Shown here piece by piece: positions 47,637 to 61,319 of a stretch of 64,000 bases of DNA. Below the pieces are notes generated by a model. That model made no database searches. It was not told where the DNA came from and saw only the letters and a program-made list of their open reading frames with translations. Each line of letters begins with the position of its first letter. The first letter of the stretch is position 1. Origin of the DNA: Phoronis australis (taxonomy: Eukaryota; Phoronida; Phoronidae); the NCBI GenBank assembly GCA_002633005.1, contig NMRA01000398.1, forward strand, positions 319,202-383,201, given 5' to 3'. The position numbers and the translations under genes are program-made.

Positions 47637-49185
47637 GAGAACGCCACTTTGCACAATCACCCATAAAACGGTTTGGTTGATATAAGGGTGGACGCCAAAA
47701 ACAGACTCCAAAACAGTAAACAATGACCACAAGGTGAAGCAAACTACAGTACGTACAGTACTTCAAATCTATCTGAAAACGGGATGATTGCGTCATCGCA
47801 CTAGTAGATGCCTATATGCTAAATTTTATGAAAATCCGCTGAGGACCTTTGAAGATACGGAGGTAAACGTGAAAAACTAAAATTGCCACTAGGGGGCACA
47901 CCGCTGGGCAGATCCGTCTGAAATTCGTCATCGCCCATTGTCAACAACATATAAATACCCTTGCTAAATTTTTAAATAACCTACAAACGTTTTAGGAGAT
48001 ACAACAATGAGTTCAAAAATGCCACTAAGAACGCCACAGTAGGCCTAGTTAAAGTCGTCGGAAAATCATCAAGATCCGTTTCATCACAGCAAGAACATAC
48101 ACGCCAATTTTAACAATTGTCCTTAGAGCGGTTTGGTTAATAGATGGATGGACGCCAAAAAGCAGGATCAAAAACAGCAAAATGGCCACTAGGTGGGCCC
48201 AACTACGCCATATCCATCCGAAAACGGGAGGATAGCGTCACTCGACTAATAGATACCTACATGTACATGTATATGCCAAACTTTATGAGAGTACGTTTAG
48301 GATCTTTGAAGATACAGAGGTAAACGTATAAAAACAAATATGCCACTAGGGGCACACCAGTAGTCGGATGCGACCGAAATTTTGCTCATGCCCCCCATCC
48401 ATGAAAGAAACACATGTGCAAATTTTATGAAGACACATCAAAGGGTTTTGGAGATAGAGCAGCGGACGCAGGATCGACTCCGGAGGGACGCTCATAACAA
48501 TAAAAGTAACAAATCGTTGACAATTATGGCGAAAGAGATGTGTCAGTTGCCGCACCGTGGAATCGAATCCTAGTACCTCTTTAATCGCAACATACATTTA
48601 GCTTTAACTTGCAGTCTTTAATTACGGATTATTTTCTACATTTTTAATGGTAACAGTGCTGGGGATTATTTCAGTGAATGTCTCACGGAGGAATGACGCA
48701 AAATCACAAAAACGCAGTCTGTGTATTTTGTTGTTTTACAAACGTGGTCAAAGCCAAATATAAGAAATCTTAACCACTTAGTTGGAACCATGGAAAGGCG
48801 TTTTTCTACCAACTTGCTCTCGGTTTCAGGCGACAACTGAGCAATCTACTTACTGTAGGGGCTTAACAATTTTTGGTCGCAGTGAGTGTACAGAACTGGT
48901 AGAAATCCAGTGTTACAGAGAGTGGAGCTAAGATAAGCATCATGTTACCTTTGTAACTAAACATCGGATTTCTTAGATAATGTTTAAATGATGTATTAAA
49001 ATAGAACTATGAAACCCCAATCTTTGTAAACTCGCTGATGATCCCCAAAATGTTTTGCACCAAAAATATACTCATTCTACTGAGTTTTTTCAAATCTTAA
49101 TTTTTGGCCGAAATGGTATCAATTTCCAAGACAAACATGCAAATCCTGTTATTTCATATTAATTAATACGTTATCCTGTTTGCTA
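47637..49185. repeat. duplicated block A, copy 2
   Basis: Direct copy of 40330-42395 without the internal duplication. It carries the CTCF-like cores at 47727, 47886 (perfect CCACTAGGGGGCAC), 48022, 48186 and 48343. Confidence 0.85.
48258..48271. repeat. double TACATGTACATGTA insertion
   Basis: The short paralog at about 41911 has GATACCTATATG. Here the second TA has become TACATGTACATGTA, a 12 bp gain, while the first TA is unchanged. In the paralog at 40888 both TAs carry one unit each. Confidence 0.85.
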
Positions 49186-49496
49186 TTACTTATGGTGATT
49201 AGTCTGACTGCGGCGCAGGAACGGATGCTGTTTAGCACGGGTGCCATTCTCCAGTCCAGTAGGAAAGTTCTGAACCCCAAAATTAACTCTGGATAGGACA
49301 GTGAAGTGCATACCACCAAATCCTGGTGACATGGCGTTGATATTTGCAACACTAATCTGGTCACATGAGAACGCTGCGAAGGAACGTGGGAGTAACGCAT
49401 CTTTCATGGAGAGTGCTCTCAATAAAATATCTTGCCCACGTAAAACCTTTTAGGCATCAGTGTATTTAGCGCCTGTAACTATCACAGTTTAGTCCA

Positions 49497-49893
49497 GGGC
49501 CCGGTATCTAATCTTTGTACTCGAAAAAAACTCGAAACTATTTTTGGCAATTTCTTTTCTCTTTTTGTGCGAACTTAAGATAATTGGTTATCAGCTCGAA
49601 TACATTATAGTTTATGCGTAGGAGTCTCTAGTTCAAGTTTGCCCTTGAAGACCCTTATATTCGTGCTACAAACACGAGTAAAAACTCGAAATTTGGAGTT
49701 AAAACTCAAACTTATTGCTTTAATATTGGGTTTACAAACTGTGAACTAAGGGCAATAAATTATCAACATAAGTTATTGTGTACTCGAGCATAGAATAATA
49801 GACACTTATCTTGATTTCGCCCAAAAGTAGAGTAGAAAATGCCAAACCTATTTTCGAGTTCCATTTCGAGTAAAAAGATTGGAGACCGAGACC
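49497..49893. mobile_element. MITE present in only one copy of block B
   Basis: About 397 bp absent from the paralog, where GTCCAGTTAAGAATTTCG is continuous (about 45999-46014). The ends are inverted repeats of about 30 bp: GGGCCCGGTATCTAATCTTT at left, and the complement of the right end reads GGTCTCGGTCTCCAATCTTT, each followed by a TACTCGAAA. There is no ORF of note. The exact target duplication is unclear. Confidence 0.75.
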
Positions 49894-51442
49894 AAGTAAG
49901 AATTTCGCTTTGAACGTTGACAATGCACTCACCGGACTCTATACCATCTGTCAAAACGTCACCTGCTCAGGAGACAAGTCTTGGGAAAGAATAATGGACT
50001 AAAGGCAAACGTGCGTGGTTTGGGCGTGTGTCGAGAATGTATAAATCGGAAGTGAGCATTAAATATATAGGGAGTGATTTTATTGCTTCCTTTTGCGCCT
50101 TCTAATGGCTTAAGAGTGTTAAAAAGTTAGGTGCAACGCAACTATTTAGTCTCAGTTTTTCTTACAGGAGGCATATTTCAAAAAATGGAGCTGTATACCT
50201 AAACAGTGTATGTATTTCTCAAGATCAGTCAATTCGGAATGTTTGGATGTTACATCTAGGAACGGATCCATGATTTTGAGTTCGGGGGGCAGGCAGAGTA
50301 TCGTCCATGACAGACATTCGCACCCCAGAAGTGCCAAATAGAATATGAAAGAATGTTAGGGTTCCCATGATATCGTTACCCCGCTTCAAACCCGTCATTG
50401 AGCTCGAATTGGTGAAAGGTTCAGAAGATTTCAACACACTAACCTGTATTCAGTCTACAAACACACACCAAAACCTATTAGCATCGGTCAGTGATGACCT
50501 GCGCTCACCACCATCCACGGGAGAATGAGTGACACAAAAATAATAAATTTCGATTTGGATTATTGCAACTACAAAAGCTGCTCTCAACCCTTGTCAGATG
50601 AAAATTGACTTATGGTCTTGAAAATATGTTGGTGAATAGAATGACACTCTGTGACAAGTCAAAATATGAAGCCTTGTTCAAAACAGTAGTGTGATCTGTG
50701 AGTTTTTTAGAGACCTGGCATTGAACCTTGCTTTGACAGAGGAACAAATTGAGATCATTTTGATAAGTTAAACAACAAGTGGTCTTACAATTTCTGAGGT
50801 GACGAAACTTGGTTAATAGAGAATTGAGAGTGCGTCATTGTTGAGAACGTTTATTTCAAGTTGATCTGTCAAATAATTCCAATGCGTTGAAAATTGTCTC
50901 TAGTAATGTTGAATTACCAGTTAGAAACACTTCTTGTTTTAGTAAAGAAAAAGGTGAGACCCTTTTTGTATCAGTGACTGCTCTAACTCAAAAGATAGCT
51001 TATTGGACGAATAGACGATGGAACTGCCTCTTTAGGAAAACCACTTACAACATCAGCACACATGTATCAGGCGGTCCCTTTGGATATCATATCTAACACC
51101 TGACAACTTGTTCCTCAATCGTTCATTCCGTTTCCATAGCAATACTAGTGATTTATGCTACCAGATTTCACAGGTCGGCATTTGCAACACCTTCTGAATG
51201 TCAGCAGAATAGTGCAATGACTGGACTTTTCCTTGTACTCTATGTCAAACTAAAGCTGGCTTGTTAGGCCGAATCGAGGTAAGGAATCCCGCATACGATG
51301 TGTTTCCTACTTTCGTTTGTCTTGTGAATGTTGCGTTCGCCAATAGGGTCGTCCTGGATTCCACGGCGACACTCGAATGTCGCAATGCCATAAAAATCAG
51401 CCAGTTTTCTCCGTTGCATTACTCGATATATTTGTGCTACCG

Positions 51443-51529
51443 ATGCCAAAGAAGTATTACTGCTGTGCCTAGGGCTGCTCCGATGTGAGAATGTTTGATA
51501 AACTGGATAAATGCCTGTGGGATGTGTAA
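51443..51529 (+). pseudogene. THAP-domain exon remnant, copy 3
   Basis: The frame MPKKYYCCA is followed by TAG, then GCSDVRMFDKLDKCLWDV and TAA. It is the same exon as 11643 and 47557, with a nonsense change and a small deletion. The downstream sequence shows the pre-insertion state of the solo LTR at 11757. Confidence 0.5.
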
Positions 51530-51785
51530 TGCGAAATTCATCGCCTTCGCGAGATCAATGAGAGACACGAAAATGTGCCTGATTTCCTAAACCAGATCAT
51601 ACAACTTATTATCCCAGGGATAAAGTGTAGTTCAATCGCCTTGTAATACGGGACGGCCCTATTAGACCACTCTCTGTGTATTTTGCCTGCGTGAACGATT
51701 GATATGCGACGTCGTAAGCGAACATCGGAACGATTACGAGACAAGGATACATGTACATTTATGAAAACGACAATACATTGCTGGT

Positions 51786-54121
51786 TCATTGTTCAATGTT
51801 CTTAGCCTCTCTAACATTGACCAAATTTGCGACTGTGTGGGATTTTCGACCACTAATTACTACATTGAATAGGAAAAATAAGGCATCGGTCAATGTCAGA
51901 ATAGAAACGCCGCACCAAAAACCCAAATGCCCTCCGATCTCTGACAGCAAGCTCCAATGCCCATTGGGATACTTAGGTACCTCGGTAATCAGTTCGACTT
52001 CGTCGTTATTGAAAAAAACGTTCACCTGCGCAAAGTGCTCATTAATCAGTTTATTTCTAAATATAAACTCCATACTGTATTTAGACATATGTTTATAGGC
52101 AACGGACGAAGTCTTTTTTGCAACAAAATGTCTGTAAAAAGCCGCTGTTACGTACTTATTGGGCCAACTAAACGCAGACTGGGTTAACTTAAAATTATAC
52201 TCTTCGCAAGCTTCCTGACAATCACAGTGCTTATTCGACATTTGTTGGAATTCGTTCTTTGCTTTCAGCATGCAATCTACTTGGTTCGACCACTTTTCGT
52301 ATGTACAGTTGTGGATAGCTGTTAAGTTACCACAAAACGACACTAGAGGATGGTGATGTATTGGCAGGTCTGAATCTTTACAGTGACATCTATCGATCAC
52401 GTGCGTCTGTTCACACGCCCGTAAACAATTTGCTTTCGAATGGCGATAGTTTTCGAAAGAAAACTTGTTTTGGGTGCAGTTGGATTCAAATGGAGGACCA
52501 AGACGTCTTATTTTGACAGGCTTAACTGCTATGGAGGTGGAAAGCCCGGCGGCTATTTTGAGGGAATTTTCAGACGGATTTACAAATTCTCCTTCATTAT
52601 GCACAATCACTCTGAGACCGTGAGAGTTCAGATCTGTCAAAGTGGAATACGTCGATGTACCATTAATTTGCTGCTCCAAACTTGAGTCAACAGCGTATGA
52701 GTAAAGAATCAGCGAAAGTCCGTTCTCGTCTCCAGTTTTTTTCGTAGCATTGTCATCCATATTCATCGTAAAGCAACGCCCGTAATAGGGACTTAGAAAT
52801 TCTGTAATTTTACTAGTATTGCACGGGCTGCTGTCGTAAATACAGTCAATAACAATATCCTGCATCTTCCATGTGTAATCAGCAGCTCTATCGAGGTTAT
52901 CGTAAATAAGTGGATATCCTCCATATTTTTTGTTTTTTGTAGTATACAGTCCACTGGTTCCTGACATACATTCCGTTAAGACACTGAACAGGTTCATGAA
53001 AACTGTAGTCAAGTGGCTTTTTGTTGCTGGCGCCGTATTGCATACTGAGACACTGGGGAACGGTTTGTGAGCTGTAAATGTCTTTGTCACCGTTTTATGA
53101 TATGGATATTGGTAATAGTTGGCAAAGGATAGCACTACATTGACTGCAGCTGTAGTAAGACTGGCGAGAAGCACTACTACCTACAAAGACAGAATGAGTT
53201 AATGCTGTATAAAACTTTATTGACAGAATCATATCCGTTGTAGTAATATTGCACATGTGTATAGCAAAATCCTGTTGTTCATTCTCTGTTAATTTCAAAT
53301 ACAGGGTACATAGCGTGAGAAAAATGGTTTGCAGAACCACCCTAAACCGCACGGTTGCAGAGCTATCACTCAAATCAAATCTCCTGCCCGAATTTAAATG
53401 TATACATGTGACGAGTTACATACATGTATGTCACAGAAGCAACGCAGGTAGTGAACTACATGCATGGTGCATTTAACATTGACAAAACGTGCCAAATGAT
53501 TTACACTCAGAACTATTGGTCACTGTAGCAATACAGCTGAAGACGAGGATTCTCGGAAATTACTTTACTGTGATTGCGTGGATAGCTCTCCCGAGAAAAG
53601 TTGAAAACAGCTTATCGATAGGAAACCGGAGACACGCCATTCTGAAAGCGCAAATCCCACTTCCCCTTAACCCAATATCGCAGTCATAGGAGAAACGTGT
53701 TCTGACTGAATGACGCTTTGCAACCTTTAGAGTCATTGTGTGAATCCTTTGTATATTCCACAGCAGGTCCAAGTGGACCACAAAGATTGTCGCTGTGCAG
53801 TCCCACTGTATTAAATCATGAACATACAAGAAAATTAAATTCTCGAGGAACTGAACGTCTTGTCCTTTGTCTCTGCCATACATGTACTCTATCGTCATAT
53901 TCCAACAAATTTTATTTCATTTTGTCAGCGCTATCGCGGAAATAGCCAGTCAAATATGACAATCGTGCTTTAAAAACAATGAACGCAGGTTGTTACTGAT
54001 GCGGGCAACTTACCATTCCAATTCGTAACACTTTGTTATAATTTTGGTTGAAGATCTGAGACGCCCCGTGACAGGAAGTCGTTCCACAGAGCTCAGGCAA
54101 GTGTTTTTCCCTATTCTTCAT
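51786..54121 (-). CDS. DEG/ENaC-family sodium channel, intact (copy 3)
   Basis: Two exons, 54121-54014 and 53180-51786, joined in phase 0 (GGAATG|GTAAGT ... TTTGTAG|GTAGTA), give 500 residues. The architecture is as in copy 2: TSCHG motif at 17-19 region, TM1 across the splice junction, YGRCFTMNMDD, GLRVIVHNEGEFVNP, thumb cysteines (CLRACEQTHVIDRCHCKDSD, CDCQEACEEYNF), SWPNK wrist, and TM2 with GFWCGVSILTLTDALFF (GVS filter). The frame is open further upstream to an ATG at 54268, but the ATG at 54121 aligns with the start of copy 2, so I chose it. It is the close paralog of the pseudogene at 12714-15400; the two units share flanks and orientation. Whether it makes homo- or heteromers, and its ligand, is unknown. 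Confidence 0.9.
53421..53428. repeat. TACATGTA insertion in intron 1, absent in copy 1
   Basis: GTTACATACATGTATGTCACAG here, against GTTACATACGTCACAG at about 14350 in the paralogous intron. The difference is a TA to TACATGTA gain plus one substitution. Confidence 0.75.
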
Positions 54122-54359
54122 TTTCGCTCCGTGATCAGTTTGGCCTCTACTTCTCAGTGTTACTATTGGCCTTTGTTTCTGCCTGTTGCAGATTACATAA
54201 AACTTGTCCACGAGTCGAGAGATTAGGTGAAGTGATGAACGGTATTGGATTTTACGATTGAAACACACTGTTCAAACGTGACATTTAGCGAACCGTAGGC
54301 CTAACTTGGGAAATGGGTATTGATGAATTAATGGAATTGTAAACAATGTAATAAGGAAA

Positions 54360-55521
54360 CTCCAATTTTTGAAGCAGAGTTGATTCATACGTCAACTACA
54401 CAGGCTTAGTATATGGCGTCTGTGCGACTGGAGCAGTGTCTGTTACCAGCCTGCAAACGGGGATAAAATAATCAAAAGCGCGCCTTAACGTTAATAAAAT
54501 CAAAATTTTATCGAATTTGCTGACGAAATGTGGCGAACAAATTTTGACAGAAATTATTTTGCAGCACTCGGGCCCGCAGCCGATCGGACCCTGGGCGGAC
54601 CGAAACCTGGAACTGGCGAACGGTAAAGCCATGCGGTTGCAAGCCGTTTTGTAGCAATAAAAGTTTCAAGTCATAAATGCCGTAAAAATACAAAGGTAGT
54701 TTCAGACACTTCCATAAATACACGCGATGGTTGGCCCTGTGTCACACTGCCCCGGCAGCCCTAAGGTTAGCTAGCCTGCCAGCTAGCAGTATGAAGACTA
54801 TCGTCAAAATATCAAATATAATCAATAGTAGTTGACTGTCAAACAAAAAACATTTTAAAAATTATTTCAACAATTTTTTAGCTTAGTGTAAGATCACCTG
54901 AATGGGGAATTCATAGTAAAATAATTCGAAAATACCTTATTTTTGCATTAAAATGGAACAAAGTTCCTTTTTGTAGCAATGTTTGTCACAATCAGTCAAC
55001 GCTAAATCTTCGCAAATTACGAAGTAGCTGTTGAACATGCTTTTCAGTTCAGTAAAGGTCTCCATGTTGTCGGTGCCGCTAGAAATGAGTCCAACGAGAA
55101 TTGGGAGCACATCTATCACTTAATAAGTAACAACTGCAAGGCAGGAATTTGGTGAAAACTGTTGAATAGTAAGTAAAGATATATCTCTTTAAACTTCACC
55201 ATAAATTGTTGGCGAAAACAATTTACACAAAGTTTTAAACTCGTAACTTATACCGCTGTCGTCCAAGACGGCCGACCCGATTCAAAGTGACGTAAATTTC
55301 GCCAAAAAATTGCAATAACTGTGCACTGCTTGTCCGATTTTGATACTTTTTTATTTATACTGAGTAGGATGCATTATCTTTCCGATGAAAGCAAAGTACT
55401 TTTTCAAAACGAAAAAAATTGGTTCGACCGCTCTACCAATGCTATTTTAACATAATAAACAAAAGTACGCGTAACATTTCAAAAAAATTTAACGACCACT
55501 AACTACGAAGTATAAATACAT

Positions 55522-55601
<80 letters not shown>

Positions 55602-55965
55602 CAAACGAATCGCGAGATATTACTAATAAAAGAATATAATGAAGACATTTCGAGCAAGAGATGGAACATTCAGTTACAAGGAAAAAATGGCGGCGTTCAG
55701 GATAAGTTCCTGAACTGACGAGCCGAAAATGTGGGTACGGAAATAACCGATGACTTACGATAATTATCTGCTCACAGAGAAGGATCAAATACAGGTAAAA
55801 AACGCTTGTGGCGCGAAAGGCGAAAAGAATATAACAAAAGGGTATCGAAAATAAGATTTTATTCATTAAGTATTTATGGATAATGGACACACATTGACAT
55901 TTTAACATAAGGACTTTAAGCCTCATTGATGAGGTATTTTTGTGCTTTTGTGTGAATGTGTCGGT
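54360..55965. other. non-coding stretch with an AT microsatellite
   Basis: No gene supported. A TA dinucleotide run occupies 55521-55600 and creates a spurious 175-codon minus-strand frame. Confidence 0.5.
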
Positions 55966-55971
55966 ATGCCT

Positions 55972-57450
55972 GTAATTAAGATCGTTTATTATCGAATCTA
56001 TTATGTTGCAATACATAAAAATCGTCTTTTGCTATTCCAATATCTGTCAGTAATAATCGTGTTCATATTTTTTGTTATTATATTTGTTATTCTGCCTGCA
56101 TATACTGTTTTGTGGACAATATTCTTTTAATTTCCTGTGTTACTTTTAGGTTGAAATAAACGGTATTGTAAAGAAAACAAGCCTCGGCGCAAGCGACAAA
56201 TTACAAAATATGAGCATAATTTACTCTTTGCACATCATAATTACCATTTGTCTGATCAATTTTCCAAACATAGGTCATCTTATGACTATCGTCGTAACAG
56301 AGGTTATGTTTTTGTCTTTGTTTGAAGATGTGTGTGCTCGTATCCCGGGGGTCACTCCTTGACATCTGCGTGGCACCTGTATGCGTGCTCAAGAATTGTG
56401 AGTGACTCCCCCAATCGGGTTCCATTTCACTGANGGAGTATAGTGGCTATTTCTGTTGCGCTACAGTATAATTCTTTTGAATTTTTAAGATAAAATGCTA
56501 CTAAAAACCTGATGTCTGATTCATTAAATTTTTGCGCATAGTCCACAACCACTGCATTTTTAGCGCGACTCTCCCACGTTTAAACTCAGCGCAAACAAAC
56601 TTGTGTTGTTTAAACACGTACCAGTTTGAAAGTTTCGTTCTAAAAACAGCTATTAATGTTTTGTGTCTCAAGAGCAAGATTTGTTCATATGCACCTGAAG
56701 ATAAGCACGTCAAGTAACCAATCACCGTTATTTTATTTCCGAATAATTACGTAATAAAATTGTCAATAAGCCCATACAATGAAATATAAAATTACTATTA
56801 CAAAGTTAATGCGTAATTTTAACTACCATTGAAATTCAAATATAAAAGCGATAAGGATTCTGACGCTGAAGCAATCAGTGATCTCTACTCAGTTCTTTGA
56901 ATCAATGCGTTATGTACATTGTATCAGAGAGAGTACAGTTCCTGACAAGACTTTACAGAACTTAGAATAAATTGAACAGTTAATTCTGGAGATGTATCTG
57001 CACACCAATATTCGGAAGCTGAGTATGCAGAAAATGTTTCTGATGCTGAAATTAATATTCAAATTTTAAACATTTCTTTGACTATTAAATGGGAATCATA
57101 TTATATACGTCCGGAAAATCCATTTGGGGATTAATGCTAAATAAGGTAGACTTATTCAAGTTATCAAGCTTTATCACAGCTGTATATAGAATTAAAGTCA
57201 GTTGTTTTTGTGGATACATTTCAAATCGTCAATTTTCCCCATTGTCTGTCAGACATTCTCTGAAATTAAGGTCTTTGGTCAATTACGATTTACAGTAAAT
57301 AGTCAGACACACAGTGAGGTGGACTAAGGCTAGTAAGTAGAGCAGTAGGCTGTGACACCAGCATCCGATTGTAATCCATCCTTGGGCTGATCTCATAAAA
57401 ATACTTTCTACGCCTATAGGTGTCGCTTTATAGCGCCAGTAATAATGGTA
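55972..57450. repeat. duplicated non-coding block, copy 2
   Basis: Matches 17995-19490. A single N at 56434 replaces roughly 60 bp that are present in copy 1. Confidence 0.75.
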
Positions 57451-58686
57451 TAGAACATCGGTGGTGCACAAAAATGTAAAAGCACTGGAAATTAGAAATG
57501 GTAACGTGCATCTACGAGCTGATCAAATTCTTTTAACCTTATTCTTTTGGCAAAGCGAGAGCATTCTTCATATGTGCCAAGTGGCAGAATACAACAATAT
57601 TTGCTGAGTATTATTAAGTAAATAGTTGTTATAAATTCGTGTTGCCTGTATACTGGAAAACCTGCTCCGGCTTATGAGACAACAACACCTTTTCTAAGTC
57701 GCTAATAAACTATAAATGTTTATATCCTTACACAATGTATGTGGTAAATATCAGACGAAGGAGTCAACGCCATTCTCCACTAAACTTTGAACTGATTACT
57801 GCGATATCGTGAAAATAAAGCAGGCGTGCATAATATGCGTTTTGGTAAAACAAGCGTAAGCCCGAATCAATCCCAGAGTTAACTGAACGCCCGGAAAGTA
57901 TGACGTTCCATAAACAGCAGGACGCAAACCAGACCTCGCGTGCATCAACTTTGATGGATTTACACTTTGACGGAATTATTGGGATGTTTAGTCAAAGTTC
58001 TGTTAACATAAATTACGATATGTGTTGAACTCTTGCCGGAATTTCGTAAGACGTAATTTTGCGTAGGTGCTAAATGTTAATTTATGAAAGGACCCGTGAT
58101 TTCGACAACAGCTGTTGAGATTTAATCGGGGTTTAATGGGAATTAACTCGTATTCTAGTCATAAAGGAGGGGATTTTTAGTTTTGTATTTTGAAATTCTA
58201 GAATTCTGGCACTGTACATTGTATATAATGTGGTAAGATAACTCTTTGCAAGTTAATGTGATTTCATTTTTCGTGCATCGGGACGATTTTTTAAAACTAA
58301 ACTACCTAAAATGCAAATTATACATAAGTGATGTTACCACACAAAACAAGTTTCAAATCTCTCCACAGCATTATCCAGGAAATCGATGTGTAAAACCAAG
58401 TAAAAAATTAACGATGTTGGCAACCCAACTCCGGGCTGATTCATTTCAATATAATTATGCCGAAAACTCAGTTCAATCTGATGGCCGAAAGCAATGTGAC
58501 ATTAAGACAAGGACAGTTGCGAGACTAACTTGTCAGTGGTAATAAGCAAGTTTTATGTTATTTATGTTAAGCCGTGAATAGGGGACAAATATCCTATTGT
58601 TGAGTAGCTTACGAACAGAAGAAATTTGAAAATAAAAACAGAGACGCGATTCGTATCCAAGTCAACGTTTCGGTTTATTAGTGTTA
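56490..58686. repeat. 2.2 kb direct repeat, left copy
   Basis: Near-identical to 59146-61318, with few substitutions and small indels. The two copies flank the 226-N gap and about 230 bp of unshared sequence. Confidence 0.9.
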
Positions 58687-58919
58687 AGTATCAGTCCACG
58701 GATCCACCGACCACTGTACAGCCAACAAGCGGCAAGGTGGGGGGTCAACCATTCAGATCCATGTTTAGTCTGATAAATCACATTAGGGATGAGAGAAAAT
58801 GGGTAAAGTATGACACCACAAAGTTTGGTGGTTTAGGAGATACAAGGGAAGTGTTCTGGGGGGCAAAATGAGGCAATTTCTTGGTGTGGAATGAGTCATA
58901 TTTGACCAAATTTTCCACT

Positions 58920-59145
58920 NNNNNNNNNNNNNNNNNNNNNNNNNNNNNNNNNNNNNNNNNNNNNNNNNNNNNNNNNNNNNNNNNNNNNNNNNNNNNNNNN
59001 NNNNNNNNNNNNNNNNNNNNNNNNNNNNNNNNNNNNNNNNNNNNNNNNNNNNNNNNNNNNNNNNNNNNNNNNNNNNNNNNNNNNNNNNNNNNNNNNNNNN
59101 NNNNNNNNNNNNNNNNNNNNNNNNNNNNNNNNNNNNNNNNNNNNN
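58920..59145. other. assembly gap (226 N)
   Basis: Run of Ns. The right flank starts inside the 2.2 kb direct repeat. Confidence 1.
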
Positions 59146-59194
59146 ATAAAATGCTACTAAAAACCTGATGTCTGATTCATTAAATTTTTGCGCA

Positions 59195-59202
59195 TACATG
59201 TA
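59195..59202. repeat. TACATGTA insertion, absent in two paralogs
   Basis: TTGCGCATACATGTAGTCCA here. The paralogs read TTGCGCATAGTCCA (about 56532) and TTGCGCATAGTCTA (about 18600). The gain is unique to one of three copies. Confidence 0.92.
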
Positions 59203-59665
59203 GTCCACAGGACTTACAACCACTGCATTTTTAGCGCGACTCTCCCACGTTTAAACTCAGCGCAAACAAACTTGTGTTGTTTAAACACGTACCAGTTTGC
59301 AAGTTTCTTTCTAAAAACAGCAATAAATGTTTTGGGTCTCAAGAGCAAAATTTGTTCATATGCTCCTGAAGATAAACACGTCAAGTAACCGAACACCGTT
59401 ATTTTATTTCCGAATAATTACGTAATAAATTTGTCAATAAGCCCATACAATCAAATATAAAATTACTTTTACAAATTTAATGCGTAATTTTAACTACCAT
59501 TGAAATTCAAATATAAAAGCGATAAGGGTTCTGACGCTGAAGCAATCAGTGATCTCTACTTAATTCATTGAATCAATGCGTTATGTACATTGTATCAGAG
59601 AGAGTACAGTTCCTGACAAGACTTTACAGAACTTAGAATAAATTGAACAGTTAATTCTGGAGATG

Positions 59666-59673
59666 TACATGTA
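59666..59673. repeat. TACATGTA insertion, absent in two paralogs
   Basis: GGAGATGTACATGTATCTGC here, against GGAGATGTATCTGC (about 56988) and GGAGTTGTATCTGC (about 19074). Confidence 0.92.
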
Positions 59674-61319
59674 TCTGCACACCAATATTCGGACGCTGAG
59701 CATGTAGAAAATGTTTCTGATGCTGAAATTAATATCAAAACAGCAAACTTTTCTTTGACACCTAAATGGGTCTCATAGGTTTTACGTCCGCAAAGTCCAT
59801 TTTGTAGATTAATGCTATATAAGATATACAGCAATAAAGTCAGTTGTTTTTTGTGGTTATATTTTAAATCGTCAATTTTCCCCATTGTCTGTCAGACGTT
59901 CTCTGAAATTAAGGTCTTTTGTCAATTACGATTTACAGTAAATAGTCAGACACACAGTGAGGTGAACTAAGGCTAGTAAGTAGAGCAGTAGGCTGTGACA
60001 CCAGCATCCGATTGTAATTCATCCTTGGGCTGATCTCATAAAAATACTTTCTACGCCTATATGTGTCACTTTATAGCGCTAGTAATAATGGTATAGAACA
60101 TCGGTGGTGCACAAAAATGTAAAAGTACTGGAAATTAGAAATGGTAACGTGCATCTACGAGCTGATCAAATTCTTTTAACCTTATTCTCTTGGCAAAGCG
60201 AGAGCATTCTTCACATGTGCCAAGAGGCAGAACACAACAATATTTGCTGAGTATTAATAAGTAAATAGTTGTTATGAATTCGTGTTGTCTGTATACTGGA
60301 AAACCTCCACCGGCTTATGAGACAACAACACCTTTGCTAAGTGGCTAATAAACTATAAATGTTTATATCCTTACACACCGTATGCGGTAAATATCAGACA
60401 AAGGAGTCATCGTCATTCCACTAAAACTGATTACTGCGATGTCGTGGAAATAAAGCAGGCGTGCATAATATGAGTTTTGGTAAAACAAGCGTAAGCCGGA
60501 ATCAATCCCAGAGTTAACAGAACGCCCGGAAAGTATGGCGTGTCCGAAAACAGCAGGACGCAAACCAGACCTCGCGTGCATCAACTTTGATGGATTTACA
60601 CTTTGACGGAATTATTGGTATGTTTAGTCAAAGTTCTGTTAACATAAATTACGATATGTGTTGAACTCTTGCCGGAATTTCGTAAGACGTAATTTTGCCT
60701 AGGTGCTAAATGTTAATTTATGAAAGTACCTGTGATTTCGACAACAGCTGTTGAGATTTAATCGGGGTTTAGAGGGAATTAACTCGTATTCTAGTCATAA
60801 AGGAGGGGATTTTTAGTTTTGTGTTTTGAAATTCTAGAATTCTGGCACTGTACATTGTATATAATGTGGTAAGATAACTCTGTGCAAGTTAATGCGATTT
60901 CATTTTTCGTGCATCGGGACGATTCTTTAAAACTAAACTACCTAAAATGCAAATTATACATAAGTGATGTCACCACACAAAGCAAGTTTCAAATCTCTCC
61001 ATAGCATTATCCAGGAAATCGATGTGTAAAACCAAGTAAAAATCAACGATGTTGGCAACCCAACTCCGGGCTGATTCATTTCAATATATGCCGAAAACTC
61101 AATTCAATCTTATGGCCGAAAGCAAAGTGACATTAAGACAAGGACAGTTGCGAGACTAACTTGTCAGTGGTAATAAGCAAGTTTTATGTTATTTATGCTT
61201 AGGCCGTGAATAGGGGACAAATATCCTATTGTTGAGTAGCTCACGAACAGAAGAAATTTGAAAATAAAAACAGAGACGCGATTCATATCCAAGTCAACGT
61301 TTCGGTTTATTAGTGTTAT

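Larger units (their letters stand above)
49186..51530. repeat. duplicated block B, copy 2
   Basis: Direct copy of 45690-47635, here continuous with the THAP remnant and DEG/ENaC copy 3. From 50405 on it also matches 10595-11750. Confidence 0.85.
59146..61318. repeat. 2.2 kb direct repeat, right copy
   Basis: Second copy of 56490-58686. Its placement beside a gap makes an unmerged allele as likely as a true tandem duplication. Confidence 0.9.

Noticed and set aside
55489-56016. 175-codon minus-strand frame
   Set aside because: It is kept open by the TA microsatellite (Tyr-Ile repeats) and has no other protein character.
58783-59223. Open frames running through the N gap
   Set aside because: They contain unknown residues only and carry no coding evidence.
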